The position numbers and the translations under genes are program-made. The notes beneath the pieces are model-generated. The model did not search any database, was not told the origin of the DNA, and saw only the letters and a program-made list of their open reading frames with translations. A DNA stretch of 64,000 nt. Origin: Naumovozyma dairenensis CBS 421. Its lineage: Eukaryota; Ascomycota; Saccharomycetes; Saccharomycetales; Saccharomycetaceae. The stretch lies in NCBI RefSeq assembly GCF_000227115.2, contig NC_016485.2, forward strand, positions 372,001-436,000. The letters run 5' to 3'. This document shows positions 1 to 9,743 of the stretch, piece by piece. The stretch's first letter is position 1. Every line of letters starts with the position of its first letter.

Positions 1-201
1 ACTTAGGACATTTGGACCTAATTGTTCCAATTGTTTACTTAAATCTGAGCCACCAACGAAACCAATAACAACCTTCTTTCTTAGCTTTACTAAAGTGTCT
101 CTAACTTCATCAGAAACAGTTAATCTAGCTGGCGTTAAAGTACCATCAACATCGAATAAGACCAAAGTGTCTGGTTTTTCCTTGTAAGCGAAGTCTGACA
201 T
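1..201 (-). CDS. SEC53: Phosphomannomutase, N-terminal part (runs off the left edge)
   Basis: The visible 67 codons encode the N-terminus of the cytosolic phosphomannomutase, which converts mannose-6-phosphate to mannose-1-phosphate for GDP-mannose synthesis and so feeds N- and O-glycosylation and GPI anchors. The haloacid-dehalogenase nucleophile motif [11 protein letters not shown] lies near residues 13-23, followed by [10 protein letters not shown] and [19 protein letters not shown], all close to S. cerevisiae Sec53. The start ATG is the complement of 199-201. The gene is truncated only by the window boundary, so its length cannot be judged. In S. cerevisiae SEC53 (YFL045C) lies near LAM5 and FET5, and homologues of both follow here. 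Confidence 0.95.
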   Translation of the reverse strand, partial: MSDFAYKEKPDTLVLFDVDGTLTPARLTVSDEVRDTLVKLRKKVVIGFVGGSDLSKQLEQLGPNVLS

Positions 202-1966
202 TGTAAGAATATAGGTGAGTTTGTAGATGTATTTCTCGTCAAAGAGCTGTTTCTAAATGAGAATATAAACAGAACCCAAAGATAGGAAAAAACAAGGACC
301 ATAAAAGAAAGTAATAAGAAGTTAAGACTAAAGATGAGTACTGTTTATATATAATACATATGTCGTGAAACCTTATTCGAAGACGACAACAATACAGCTT
401 ACCGTTTCAATAGAAGTTGCTAACGTGTTCGGCCGACAATAGTCCATAATTGGACTGACGTGGTCTTTCTTTTTTTCTCTATCTAGCTGTTTTTCTTTTT
501 CTCATCGACTATATTTTTTTTCCGGGAAAATTTTTCCGAAACGCCAAAACGCCAAAACGCGTGAAGTTGTTTCCTCTTTGAGGATTATTTTTGTTATGGG
601 GTTCTCCAGGGCTTTTTTTTTCGCGTTACATGTTTTCCCTGCATAGAAGTTCTATGATAGAACGGCGGATTAGGATGTCTCAGAGATTAAACTCCGGCCA
701 TTAAAGAAATCTCTGCTGGAAATCAAGACAAATCTATCTCTAAGTCTGTTACTACTAATAAACAGGCGTGTTTCACTATCTACCTATCATTTATTAATTG
801 ATTCACTTTCAAATTGTTTTCTAATTTACCTTAGCCTAGAATTTAGTATATATCATGTTCTTCTTCAACTATAACCTGTTTTGTGAAACCGCCTTCCTCA
901 ATTCCGTTTCCTTCATCCTTCCGTGACCAATCTCAGGACTGTTAATTAGGTGTTTAAAAAAGAAATTGTGGCAAGTTTTATACTTCATACTATTGAATGT
1001 CCAAATGGCGCTTTTCTCATACGGAAAAGAGCTACCACGATACAGCTATAATTGTATATAAATATTCTCTTTCTGTCAAGTTACCAACTGAAAACGTATT
1101 TCTCGAGCTGTTCTCTTCCTCCTTCTTGTTATACGCAAGATTAACTGGTTTTATGAGCAATCCAACATAAGAAAGCTGTTTCTTTATAGAAATTATTTAT
1201 GACAGGTACCTATAACTGTTAGAAATATTCTTGATCTTGATAACCGTCACTTCGAGCCATACTTAGCTCCCCTTGTATCTTTATAGGATTCATTAATTAT
1301 GGGCCTAATGAAAGTTTACGACGTTTTGATAATGTGTCGTTTTTTTATTCAAGTCATGTTCTTCATTTTCCCATTTTCTTTTATTTCGGACACTCAGAAA
1401 CTCAAGAAAAAAAAAACGGAACGTGAAAAAGCCAAACACCATTATAAGAAATACTAAAGGTATGGGTTCAAGTGTTGTGACAGTCCAAAACCGTTGTATA
1501 TCAATTAGATTTAACCGCCGAGCACCATAAACTAGACAAGATATCATTATGGAAAGATGAAGACGTGCCATTGTAAGTTCCGAGTTTCACACATAAAGTG
1601 AAAGGGATATATATATATATATATATTGTTAAAGTTCTGACATGTGCTTAGAGAAATGATGAGCATCTATCCCTTGGTGTAATTTTATTATCACTCAAAG
1701 AAAGTGGTATTGTTTGTACATAAACAAATAAGTTGACATCTCGCAAACTTTCTTTTGCCCGAAGCTGAGACCGCGGACGACGCAAATCAAAATTAGTTGC
1801 CTCGACAAAAAATCAGTAGACATAGAATCCGGCGATGAGTCTAGATTCTAGATCTAGAACGATTACTTGAATTAAAGTAACATCTTCGTAATCTTTTTCA
1901 AAAGTATCTAAAGGCTCCTCATCAAGCTCAATTAGTGAAGGAAAGGTCAAAAAAGAAAGAAAAATA
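202..1966. other. Long intergenic region SEC53-RFU1
   Basis: A divergent 1.76-kb spacer. In S. cerevisiae OTU1 sits next to SEC53, but no OTU1-like reading frame is visible here. Contents seen: a GC-rich tandem of ACGCCAAA units at about 541-560, a TA dinucleotide run near 1609-1626, and a PAC-like GCGATGAG at 1832-1839, about 130 bases before RFU1. An 88-codon ATG-started frame (complement 1305-1571) has one hydrophobic segment, but I recognise no homologue and treat it as unsupported. Confidence 0.5.
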
Positions 1967-2608
1967 ATGAAGTCAACTACTCAATTGGCTGCTGAAGCCA
2001 GAGATTATAAATTCAATCCTGCAATTCCATTAAGGATATATTTAAAGACATGTGTGAACATTCTTAATAAAGCACAAACGGCATTCCAATCTCGAGATCT
2101 TTCATTAGCATATACATTTTATTTCAGATATGTTGATTTATGTACCAATAAATTATCAAAACATCCTGAATTTATCATATCGTCTAATGGGAATTCCGAA
2201 TCGATGGAATTATCACTTTATAGACAAGAATATTTACAATTAATAAAATTAGAAGTCCCTGCTGTCTTAAGGATAATAGAAGACTTACAACGACAAATTG
2301 ATCTACAATATAATCAACACCAATTATCGTTGGCCAAAAATATTGCTAAACCAATGCATCATCATCATCATCAGATAAGAAGGAATTCAATAGAAGGCGG
2401 TGAAGAATGTACAGCTAGACAGAGGCAATTACTGCCGCCAACATTCAATGAAAGTCGTTTCAATCAATCAATTTCTTTTCTCAGGGAAACTTCATTATCA
2501 TTAAATAAGAATAAATCACAAAATCATAATACACTCGAGGAAGATAGAGACGGGAAACCAATTCTTCACTATCCAGAATTACCTCAATTGAGTTTCCCAA
2601 CATTTTAA
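1967..2608 (+). CDS. RFU1: Regulator of free ubiquitin, Doa4 inhibitor
   Basis: A 213-residue protein matching Rfu1 (YLR073C), which inhibits the deubiquitinase Doa4 at endosomes and so sets free ubiquitin levels. Conserved stretches are YKFNPAIPLRIYLKTC (residues 14-29), the helical SLAYTFYFRYVDLCTNKLSKHPE and EYLQLIKLEVPAV, FNQSISF, and the C-terminal YPELPQLSFPTF that corresponds to the end of the S. cerevisiae protein. The N-terminal half resembles the USP8/AMSH-type helical dimerisation domain; the middle is low complexity with a run of five histidines. It is convergent with the LAM gene, only 231 bases away, which keeps the YLR073C-YLR072W neighbourhood. Confidence 0.9.
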   Translation: MKSTTQLAAEARDYKFNPAIPLRIYLKTCVNILNKAQTAFQSRDLSLAYTFYFRYVDLCTNKLSKHPEFIISSNGNSESMELSLYRQEYLQLIKLEVPAVLRIIEDLQRQIDLQYNQHQLSLAKNIAKPMHHHHHQIRRNSIEGGEECTARQRQLLPPTFNESRFNQSISFLRETSLSLNKNKSQNHNTLEEDRDGKPILHYPELPQLSFPTF

Positions 2609-2839
2609 CAGTTGAAGATATAGTAATGCAGATCGATGTATAAAAACCTAATCTAGAGAAAAACAATATTCTCAATGTCTATTCAAGACAATATACATAC
2701 AGTTACGTTATATATATAAATGTCAATCCTCATATAAGGTTACGTTTATGTTACTCTAATAATTAATATCAATTTACTTTAAATGCCCGTTTCCGTTTCC
2801 GTTACTGTCATTAGTTCATTCATTTAGTCTTTACGTGTA

Positions 2840-5134
2840 TTATTGCCGATTTCTTTTTTCCGCTTGCAATATATTTTTTATTTCATTGATTGATTTATTC
2901 AGTCTTCTTTGGTAAGTTATATTCAATAATAATAATAATATTCCTATTACCAATAGCAACTTCGTAATATCATTATTAGTATCAGTAATATTTGCTGTTG
3001 TGGCAATTGCCGTTTGCGGATAGACTGATTTTTCAGGCTTACTCGGTATATTGTCAATCGTCTTAGGTACAATATTCTTCGATTCAATAACCTCTTCTTC
3101 TACTTCAATAACATTTTCAGTAGTAAACTCTTGAATAATTTTAATTATATCCTTTGTTGCTGCAATTTGTGTAGTTTTACAATTAGATTCGACCATCGAT
3201 TTAATCCAACTAGATCCACTCCATTCAATCCAAAATGATATTTTCATTATACATCTTGTCTCTGATGCCCATCTAAACATGAATCTAGTTTGAGTTTGGA
3301 AATTATTACCACTTGGGACATTTGGGGTCTTTGTGGAATTGATTACCATTATATAATCCTTGAAATCTTTATGTATTATCGTTTCTGTAGTATAGCATGT
3401 TGTAGATTTGGGACCAGCTGGGAAATGTAATGCCTTTTCATAATTATACGTACGTGATAAGTGGGTTGATTCACCGTCTTCAATTGTATCTGTCGAGGGA
3501 TTAAACTTAGTGAATTTGGAAATCTTTGATGAATCTTGTGATTTCAAATATTTGAAAACGTAGGAATGATTGAGTTCACTAAACATCATTTCAAAAATTA
3601 TACCAGGGGGGGCTGATAATTCCAATTCTGTTAAAACATATTCATTATTATCTTCTGGAGAATATGGGAATTTAGTTTCATGGAAATAATGTGGTCCATC
3701 ATATTGGAAATCTAAATTTGGCTTAAATTTAAACACGGTTTTTTGCCTTATTGAAGAGTGTGTCTCTATTTCTCTCTTATTCTTGGAAATGCTTTCTGTA
3801 TTTTCATTTTCATTTGCGATTCCATCTATCGATTCTTTCTCGTTATTAGGTGTTGGTGACGGCGAAGTGGGTTCCAAATCTAACAATTCTTTACATTCAT
3901 GACCACCTTCTTCCTCAGATAGTAAATTTTTCGACCAGATATCTTTAATGAAATCGTATGTATAATCTCTTGAATTGAACCCATTAAATTGGACTTTTGT
4001 ATCATTATCTAATTCAATGGAAATTGCGTTATTAAACAACCCAGCTGTGGAAGTCTTTTGAAAAAAGACAATCTTATCGAATGGTATCATTTCCTTTGCA
4101 ACCCATGTCAACATCTTGGAATTAAAACATAGGAACGATTCTGATATGTACAATTTCCCTTGGTATAGGAATTCTTTACTCAATGAGCAATTAAATTCAT
4201 CTAGAAGGTTATCATCCTCTGGGACTTGTGGGAACAGACTATGGAATTCTTGGTTTCTTTCATCTGATGCGTACCTGTAAGTGGTATCTAGAAATTTTGT
4301 ATCTTTGTACAATTTTGTATCGTATGATGCTGCTGCTGCAGTAGCTGTGGAGGGTGGAGTCGCGGTAAGTGATGATGATGATGACATGTTATTTAGATGT
4401 TCAATGACTTCTTTTGGTTTCTCGGCTTTTTGTAATGGCGATTCAACGATTATACCAGATGATGATGACGGTGTCGCAGTTGTTGCCATATCCTCTTGTA
4501 TATTCCCTGCTGTTGTTGATGACATTGTCAGGTTTGAATTTATAGTGTTATTGCTTAATTGACTGCTTACACTACTCACTCTTCTGTTTCTATTAGCCTT
4601 CCTTTTGGAACTTATGGACTGTTCTCTCCTATGAGATATGATATTTGGAGAAGTAGGTGATTTAACCGGTTGAGAATTCGTTAGACCATCATTTGTCGTG
4701 CTTATAAGATTGGTAGAAGGTGCTCTAAAAGATGAAAACATTTCGCTAATGAAAGAAGGTGAAGATATTGAAATTCTTGACGGTGATGTATCTGATTCGT
4801 TAGATATGGAAGTATCAATTGATAAATCAGCCTTATTTTTCACATTACGTTCCTCAGTCTTAACATTATTTGATTCATCCTGAAGTTGCTTGTCCTCAAC
4901 CTTCTTATTCCTTGCTGTAGAGCCAGAAGTTGCAATAGAAGATGAATCAACTTTAGTATCATCATTATTTGAAGGAGGAAATTGAAAAGCTTCTTCTAAA
5001 CTCTCTCCTTGTTCTCCATTCGTTATATCATCAGTTTTTGTACCACTTACCACATCTCTGGTACTAGTATTCTTCTCGATTTCGGATACAGGTTCCCAAT
5101 TATCGAAATCTGAATCAGAATTTGAATCGGACAT
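2840..5134 (-). CDS. LAM5/LAM6: ER-membrane-contact sterol transporter of the Lam/Ltc family
   Basis: A 764-residue protein of the GRAM plus StART-like (VASt) family, which moves sterol between membranes at ER contacts with mitochondria and vacuole. A long Ser/Thr/Asn-rich acidic N-terminus is followed by a GRAM domain (about 284-405, starting YRYASDERNQEFHSLFP). The VASt domain follows (about 500-675, with the ELSAPPGIIFEMMF start and a WIEWSGSSWIKSMVE segment). One C-terminal transmembrane segment (about 721-742, LLLVIGILLLLLNITY) and a short basic tail end the protein. S. cerevisiae has two copies, YFL042C (LAM5) and YLR072W (LAM6). The neighbours here (SEC53/FET5 and RFU1/SPC3) fit both loci, so I do not choose. 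It is somewhat longer than either (near 680 residues), mainly in the disordered N-terminus. Confidence 0.9.
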   Translation of the reverse strand: MSDSNSDSDFDNWEPVSEIEKNTSTRDVVSGTKTDDITNGEQGESLEEAFQFPPSNNDDTKVDSSSIATSGSTARNKKVEDKQLQDESNNVKTEERNVKNKADLSIDTSISNESDTSPSRISISSPSFISEMFSSFRAPSTNLISTTNDGLTNSQPVKSPTSPNIISHRREQSISSKRKANRNRRVSSVSSQLSNNTINSNLTMSSTTAGNIQEDMATTATPSSSSGIIVESPLQKAEKPKEVIEHLNNMSSSSSLTATPPSTATAAAASYDTKLYKDTKFLDTTYRYASDERNQEFHSLFPQVPEDDNLLDEFNCSLSKEFLYQGKLYISESFLCFNSKMLTWVAKEMIPFDKIVFFQKTSTAGLFNNAISIELDNDTKVQFNGFNSRDYTYDFIKDIWSKNLLSEEEGGHECKELLDLEPTSPSPTPNNEKESIDGIANENENTESISKNKREIETHSSIRQKTVFKFKPNLDFQYDGPHYFHETKFPYSPEDNNEYVLTELELSAPPGIIFEMMFSELNHSYVFKYLKSQDSSKISKFTKFNPSTDTIEDGESTHLSRTYNYEKALHFPAGPKSTTCYTTETIIHKDFKDYIMVINSTKTPNVPSGNNFQTQTRFMFRWASETRCIMKISFWIEWSGSSWIKSMVESNCKTTQIAATKDIIKIIQEFTTENVIEVEEEVIESKNIVPKTIDNIPSKPEKSVYPQTAIATTANITDTNNDITKLLLVIGILLLLLNITYQRRLNKSINEIKNILQAEKRNRQ

Positions 5135-5765
5135 TAGTCCCTTATATTGATAGAGCAGACTATAGCAAAAAAAAAAGGGGAAGTATCTCTGAAATGAACA
5201 ACAAGATCAAAGCTAACACCGAAAAGCAATATAGTGCAAATTCAAATAGGTTTAATATCTATAGAAACATCCACTGGAAGCCCTCATTAAAGTTGCATAT
5301 CTCAATTACCATCTGTCATAAGTTTGTTTTGCCACCCCATGCAGATATAGATCGTCCATCGTACAACTAGCGGCAGTTTATTAAACGGGGAATCTTCCCC
5401 CGTTACGTATTTTTAACATTCTTAATATACGTAATGTTTTTAAGAGTTTCCCGGGGCTATTTACGACTCGTGGAAGTGTTTGAGGGTAATTTTAAACAAC
5501 GTTCGAGTTGCTGAACACACTATTCTAAATGAGCATTAAAAATGTAGTAAAATGAACTTTGAAGATTGGACTTTACTATCCGTGAATGAGGTCACGGATA
5601 CTAGGCATCCTTTGCCGACACCGCGGATATTAGATATCCGTGATAGAGGTCGCGGATGGTATATCGTCAGATCAAAGAGGATCCATAGTCTGTGTTTAGT
5701 TAGACTAACAAGAAGTAGAATCGAGATCTTCAGTACGGAATTATCCTATGGATAGCGTAATCCTG
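5135..5765. other. Intergenic region with paired dyad motifs before assembly gap
   Basis: No gene is supported. Two related 24-base dyads occur at 5578-5601 and 5636-5659. The first is a perfect inverted repeat, TATCCGTGA with TCACGGATA across 6 bases. The second keeps the same layout with a few changes. Between them CGGATAT-tag-ATATCCG (about 5624-5640) forms another inverted repeat. CGG/CCG half-sites like these are typical of zinc-cluster transcription factors, but I cannot name one. Confidence 0.4.
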
Positions 5766-5865
5766 NNNNNNNNNNNNNNNNNNNNNNNNNNNNNNNNNNN
5801 NNNNNNNNNNNNNNNNNNNNNNNNNNNNNNNNNNNNNNNNNNNNNNNNNNNNNNNNNNNNNNNNN
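5766..5865. other. Assembly gap (100 Ns)
   Basis: Exactly 100 Ns, the conventional placeholder for a gap of unknown size. It lies about 230 bases upstream of a tRNA gene, a place where Ty retrotransposons commonly insert, so a collapsed repeat is a plausible cause. This is inference: no LTR sequence is recognisable on either side. Confidence 0.95.
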
Positions 5866-6094
5866 ACACATTTACCATAGGATATTAATAGTAATACTTA
5901 CTACGAATATCGTTCCAGCAGTAGTTTATGTAATAACATAGAACTAAGTAATTAAGTACTTTAATAAACAGATTCCAACCTTTCAAACAACAACAACAAC
6001 ATGAACAACGATCAAGATATTCAGAACAGTTTCTCTAAGACGTAGTCATATCTGGGCCTGTCCCCAATGCCTTTACAAAAAAAACAAAAATTCA

Positions 6095-6176
6095 GGCAAC
6101 TTGGCCGAGTGGTTAAGGCGAAAGATTAGAAATCTTTTGGGCTTTGCCCGCGCAGGTTCGAGTCCTGCAGTTGTCG
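6095..6176 (+). tRNA. tRNA-Ser (anticodon AGA)
   Basis: An 82-base tRNA with the long variable arm expected of serine tRNAs. The acceptor stem pairs GGCAACT with AGTTGTC, leaving a G discriminator base. The anticodon stem is AAAGA/TCTTT with loop TTAGAAA, giving anticodon AGA (6128-6130). The A box TGGCCGAGTGG is at 6102-6112 and the B box GGTTCGAGTCC at 6155-6165. There is no intron. It looks identical to the S. cerevisiae tRNA-Ser(AGA). Confidence 0.98.
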
Positions 6177-6179
6177 ATA

Positions 6180-6185
6180 TTTTTT
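6180..6185 (+). terminator. RNA polymerase III terminator of tRNA-Ser
   Basis: A run of six Ts begins four bases after the mature 3' end of the tRNA, the standard Pol III stop signal. Confidence 0.85.
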
Positions 6186-6933
6186 GCCATTCATGAATGG
6201 AGCTCAAGTGCTTACAAGAAAATTGTTACAATGAATGTATCACAAGATTGTGATGACTTAGTGTTTCTTTTTTTAACTGTTTAAACTTGTTTTGAGTTGT
6301 ATGTAAAGGTATGTACTATTTTGTATCTTTGGAAACATACCAAAAAGCAATACGGCTAAATATATATCTGATATTGAGTATCGTGGAAAAGTGAGAATGA
6401 GAGGGAACGGCGCCTGTAAATGCAGTAGAATACCACTAGGGTCCAATCCAGGATAAAGAGAAATAAACTTGCCAATTTACAATCGAAGAGGTGTTATTGC
6501 TTTATACTTCGTAAAATATAAACGATGGACACTTATAGTAGGAGGTACCAATTTATTTTGCTTCCAGGTTTCAGTATATAATTCTATGCATTACGTCTAG
6601 AGAATGACTCTTGAATGGGGGCAGTTTTGTCTCTTAACTCTATATATTTTATATTCCCCTCTTCTTATTTATCTATTACAAATCGGATAAAGGCCGAATT
6701 TAATTGTCTATCTGTATGTGGCGTGTAAGTTTGACGACGCACAAACGCTATATTCAAATGTAACCAAATCTAAAGGGATGCTACAAACCATGACTACACC
6801 CGATTTTGACAACCTATACAAATCCCAATATCACTTAACAGCTACTTGGTTCTACCCATAGCAGACTATAGCTTACAATTCACAACTTCAAAAACTTGCA
6901 TAGGCTCTGAAGAGAGAAGTTACATCAAGCACT
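6186..6933. other. FET5 upstream region
   Basis: A 750-base spacer between the tRNA and FET5 with no gene. The only element I can name is the Aft1-type site at 6795-6802, listed separately. Confidence 0.5.
6795..6802 (+). promoter_or_regulatory. Aft1-type iron-responsive site
   Basis: TACACCCG fits the Aft1/Aft2 consensus YRCACCCR exactly and lies about 132 bases before the FET5 ATG. In S. cerevisiae FET5 belongs to the iron regulon, so the position makes sense. One 8-base match alone is weak evidence. Confidence 0.55.
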
Positions 6934-8835
6934 ATGCATTTATCATATTGGCACTCACATCTACTAATATTCATAACACTCGCATCCACTTTCTTCAATG
7001 TAACTCTTGCAAAGACTCGCCAGTTTAATTTCACAGCTTCATGGATAACAGCCAAACCAGATGGTATTCATGAAAAGAAAATGATTGGGTTCAACGGTAA
7101 ATGGCCACCACCAGATATTCATGTAAATAAAGGAGATAGAATTGAATTGTATTTAACCAATGGATTCCAAGATAATCATACAGTCACCTCATTACATTTC
7201 CATGGAATGTTCCAAAACTCTACATTTGATGATAATCAAAACTTAATGGATGGGCCTTCTATGGTAACTCAATGTCCCATCGTACCTGGTCAAACTTATT
7301 TATATAATTTCACCACAGGCGACCAGATTGGGACATATTGGTATCATGCTCATCACTCTGCTCAATACGGTGATGGTATGAGAGCTGCTCTTATTATCCA
7401 TGATGATGATATACAGCAGCCTTTCCAATATGACAAGGAATTTGTTATCGGAATATCGGATTTGTATTGGAAACCTTACGATCAAGTTACAGATAAATTT
7501 CTTTCAAGATATAACCCAACGGGCGCAGAACCAATCCCTGATTTATTTCTCTTCAATAATACTGTAAATGAAACTTTACATTTTGAAACTAACAAGACTT
7601 ATTTGTTAAGATTTATTAATATGGGATTATTCGTTTCGCAATATATTTCTCTAGAGGATCATCAGTTCACTATCGTGGAAGTCGATGGCATGTACGTGAA
7701 ACCAAATATTACAGACGTATTATATCTCGCTGCAGCACAAAGAATGAGCGTTCTAGTTAAGAGTAAAGAGACCGATCCGGGCAAGAATTTCGCTCTAATG
7801 CAAATAGTTGACCAAACGATGTTAGATGCGATACCTCCAAATCTTCCATTAAATATGACAAATCAAGTTGCTTACGGTGATGATTATTCAAAACCACATT
7901 CAATAATTCCACAGGATTTTGAAAAATTAGCAACAAATGATTTTTACTTAGAACCATATTATGATAATCATTATCAAGTGTTTAAAGATTATGATCAACA
8001 AATTGTATTAGACGTTAGAATGAGGAATCTTGGTGATGGTATTAAATACGCATTTTTCAATAACATAAGCTTTGTTGACCCGAAAATTCCAATCTTAACT
8101 ACTATATTAACATCAGGGAAATTGGCCGATGATCCACGTATATATGGTGAGAACGTCAATCCATTCTTTTTCAAGAAGAATCAAATTATTGAAGTTGTTC
8201 TAAATAATTATGATACAGGTCGACATCCTTTCCATTTACACGGTCATAATTTCCAAATAGTTCAAAAATCAAATGGTTTCCATATCGATGAACAATTCCC
8301 CGAAGAACTACAAGATGAAATGACCGTTCCTTATAATGAATCCAATCCATTAATGCCAATTCCTGAAATACCAATGATTAGAGACACTGTAGTATTGGAA
8401 CCTAACGGTCATGTTGTACTTAGATTTAAAGCGGATAATCCTGGTGTTTGGTATTTCCATTGTCATGTAGATTGGCATTTACAGCAGGGGCTTGCTGCGG
8501 TTTTCATTGAAGATCCATTCGCTTTACAAAGGCAAAATTCATTAACTGATAATTATAAAGATATTTGTAGCGCCGCTAATATTGCTAATGAGGGGAATGC
8601 TGCTGGGAATTATGAGGATTGGTTTGATTTAGATGGCTTACCAAGACAACCAGATCCATTGCCTGAAGGGTTTACATTAAAGGGCTATATTGCATTTGCA
8701 ATTAGTACATTATGTGGTATATGGGGACTCTATACAATCACGAAATATGGTATGTTTGAAGATATTCCAGATAATGAAAGTCTGTACACTACTCTGAAAA
8801 CAATCATTGAAGAAAATGAAATTTCAGTAAAATAA
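6934..8835 (+). CDS. FET5: Multicopper ferroxidase (vacuolar type)
   Basis: A 633-residue multicopper oxidase matching Fet5 (YFL041W), which oxidises Fe2+ on the vacuole membrane and works with the permease Fth1 to export stored iron. A signal peptide (about 1-28) precedes three cupredoxin domains. The copper-ligand motifs are all present: HFHG (about 88), WYHAH (about 135), HPFHLHGH (about 430) and HCHVDWH (about 508). Many N-glycosylation sequons are visible. One C-terminal transmembrane segment (about 590-608) anchors the protein. Sequence and the YFL040W-like gene nearby favour FET5 over its relative FET3. The start is the first ATG, placing the signal peptide at the N-terminus. Confidence 0.95.
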   Translation: MHLSYWHSHLLIFITLASTFFNVTLAKTRQFNFTASWITAKPDGIHEKKMIGFNGKWPPPDIHVNKGDRIELYLTNGFQDNHTVTSLHFHGMFQNSTFDDNQNLMDGPSMVTQCPIVPGQTYLYNFTTGDQIGTYWYHAHHSAQYGDGMRAALIIHDDDIQQPFQYDKEFVIGISDLYWKPYDQVTDKFLSRYNPTGAEPIPDLFLFNNTVNETLHFETNKTYLLRFINMGLFVSQYISLEDHQFTIVEVDGMYVKPNITDVLYLAAAQRMSVLVKSKETDPGKNFALMQIVDQTMLDAIPPNLPLNMTNQVAYGDDYSKPHSIIPQDFEKLATNDFYLEPYYDNHYQVFKDYDQQIVLDVRMRNLGDGIKYAFFNNISFVDPKIPILTTILTSGKLADDPRIYGENVNPFFFKKNQIIEVVLNNYDTGRHPFHLHGHNFQIVQKSNGFHIDEQFPEELQDEMTVPYNESNPLMPIPEIPMIRDTVVLEPNGHVVLRFKADNPGVWYFHCHVDWHLQQGLAAVFIEDPFALQRQNSLTDNYKDICSAANIANEGNAAGNYEDWFDLDGLPRQPDPLPEGFTLKGYIAFAISTLCGIWGLYTITKYGMFEDIPDNESLYTTLKTIIEENEISVK

Positions 8836-9101
8836 AAAAAAATTGCATCATATATTCGAATCATGGAAAAAGTTATTTTTATATTCTTAAAAAAAGAGAC
8901 AAAAGAAGCCAGAAACACTTATTACGAGGAAAAAAGTTCGTACTTCATATACCATCATGATTTAAGATGATGTTATTATACTGTATATATGTATGTATGA
9001 ATGGAAAAATAATAAAAACTAGTTTACATTCTTTCGTTTTTTTATGTTAAGATAAGTCAAAGATTATCAATGGAAAGGTAACGTTACACCGAATAATCGT
9101 A

Positions 9102-9743
9102 TTAGTTTGCCTTTTGTTGCTTTCTTGCTCTCTTAAGTTTCTTTTTTGCAACTGAAGAATCATTTTCTTGTTCCTCTCCGCTAGAGTTTTCTGGCTTTTT
9201 CTCCTTTTCAGGTATTATAACATGATAAATTCCGTTAGTTTGACCATAAAGCAAACCACCAACCCAAGGTTGAATATTCCAATGTAAATTAAATTGTAAT
9301 TCCTTACCAGAGAAACCATTTTCTAGATCCCAAACAGCGTATTTAGATTTTTCATTATTTAGTTCCAAAACGGCATCATTCTTGTCCTCAATAATCTTGT
9401 CCCAAAAGGTAACTTCATTAACAGTGGAGGAACCATTATATGAAGCTGTCAAGTAAACAAAAACTTGTTTTGTGTTCCAATTAAACAATGGCGATAAATC
9501 AGTACTTAAATCGAAGGAAACTTTTAAGTTTTCCTTAGCCTTACCATTAGTAGATCCATAATATCTGCTTGTTCTAATGTTTATGGATGGTTTTATATTA
9601 GAAATTGTTGATTTTGCTGAATTGAAAACATCATTTTGATATAGATGAAACCATGATGACCCTACAATGAATGCAACAATGAAAATACCGACGGTAACTG
9701 CCTGATTAGTGACCACTTGAAAACGTTGAGATAGAGAAAACAT
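9102..9743 (-). CDS. SPC3: Signal peptidase complex subunit
   Basis: A 213-residue type II ER membrane protein matching Spc3 (YLR066W), the essential SPC22/23-type subunit that works with the catalytic Sec11. One transmembrane segment lies at about 15-33. The lumenal domain contains RTSRYYGS, KAKENLKVSFDLSTDL and LFNWNTKQVFVYLTA near residues 58-102, and HWNIQPWVGGLLYGQTNG further on. The C-terminus is about 30 residues longer than in S. cerevisiae and ends in a Lys/Arg-rich tail (KKKLKRARKQQKAN). Its place between FET5 and the YFL040W-like gene mixes genes that S. cerevisiae keeps on chromosomes XII and VI. Confidence 0.93.
   Translation of the reverse strand: MFSLSQRFQVVTNQAVTVGIFIVAFIVGSSWFHLYQNDVFNSAKSTISNIKPSINIRTSRYYGSTNGKAKENLKVSFDLSTDLSPLFNWNTKQVFVYLTASYNGSSTVNEVTFWDKIIEDKNDAVLELNNEKSKYAVWDLENGFSGKELQFNLHWNIQPWVGGLLYGQTNGIYHVIIPEKEKKPENSSGEEQENDSSVAKKKLKRARKQQKAN

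Noticed and set aside
533..560. TTTCCGAAA resembling the core of centromere element CDEIII
   Set aside because: The rest of CDEIII does not match, and no CDEI RTCACRTG with a very AT-rich spacer is nearby.
1305..1571. 88-codon minus-strand frame with one hydrophobic segment
   Set aside because: It starts at ATG, but the sequence is AT-biased Phe/Leu-rich, matches no family I know and overlaps likely promoter DNA.
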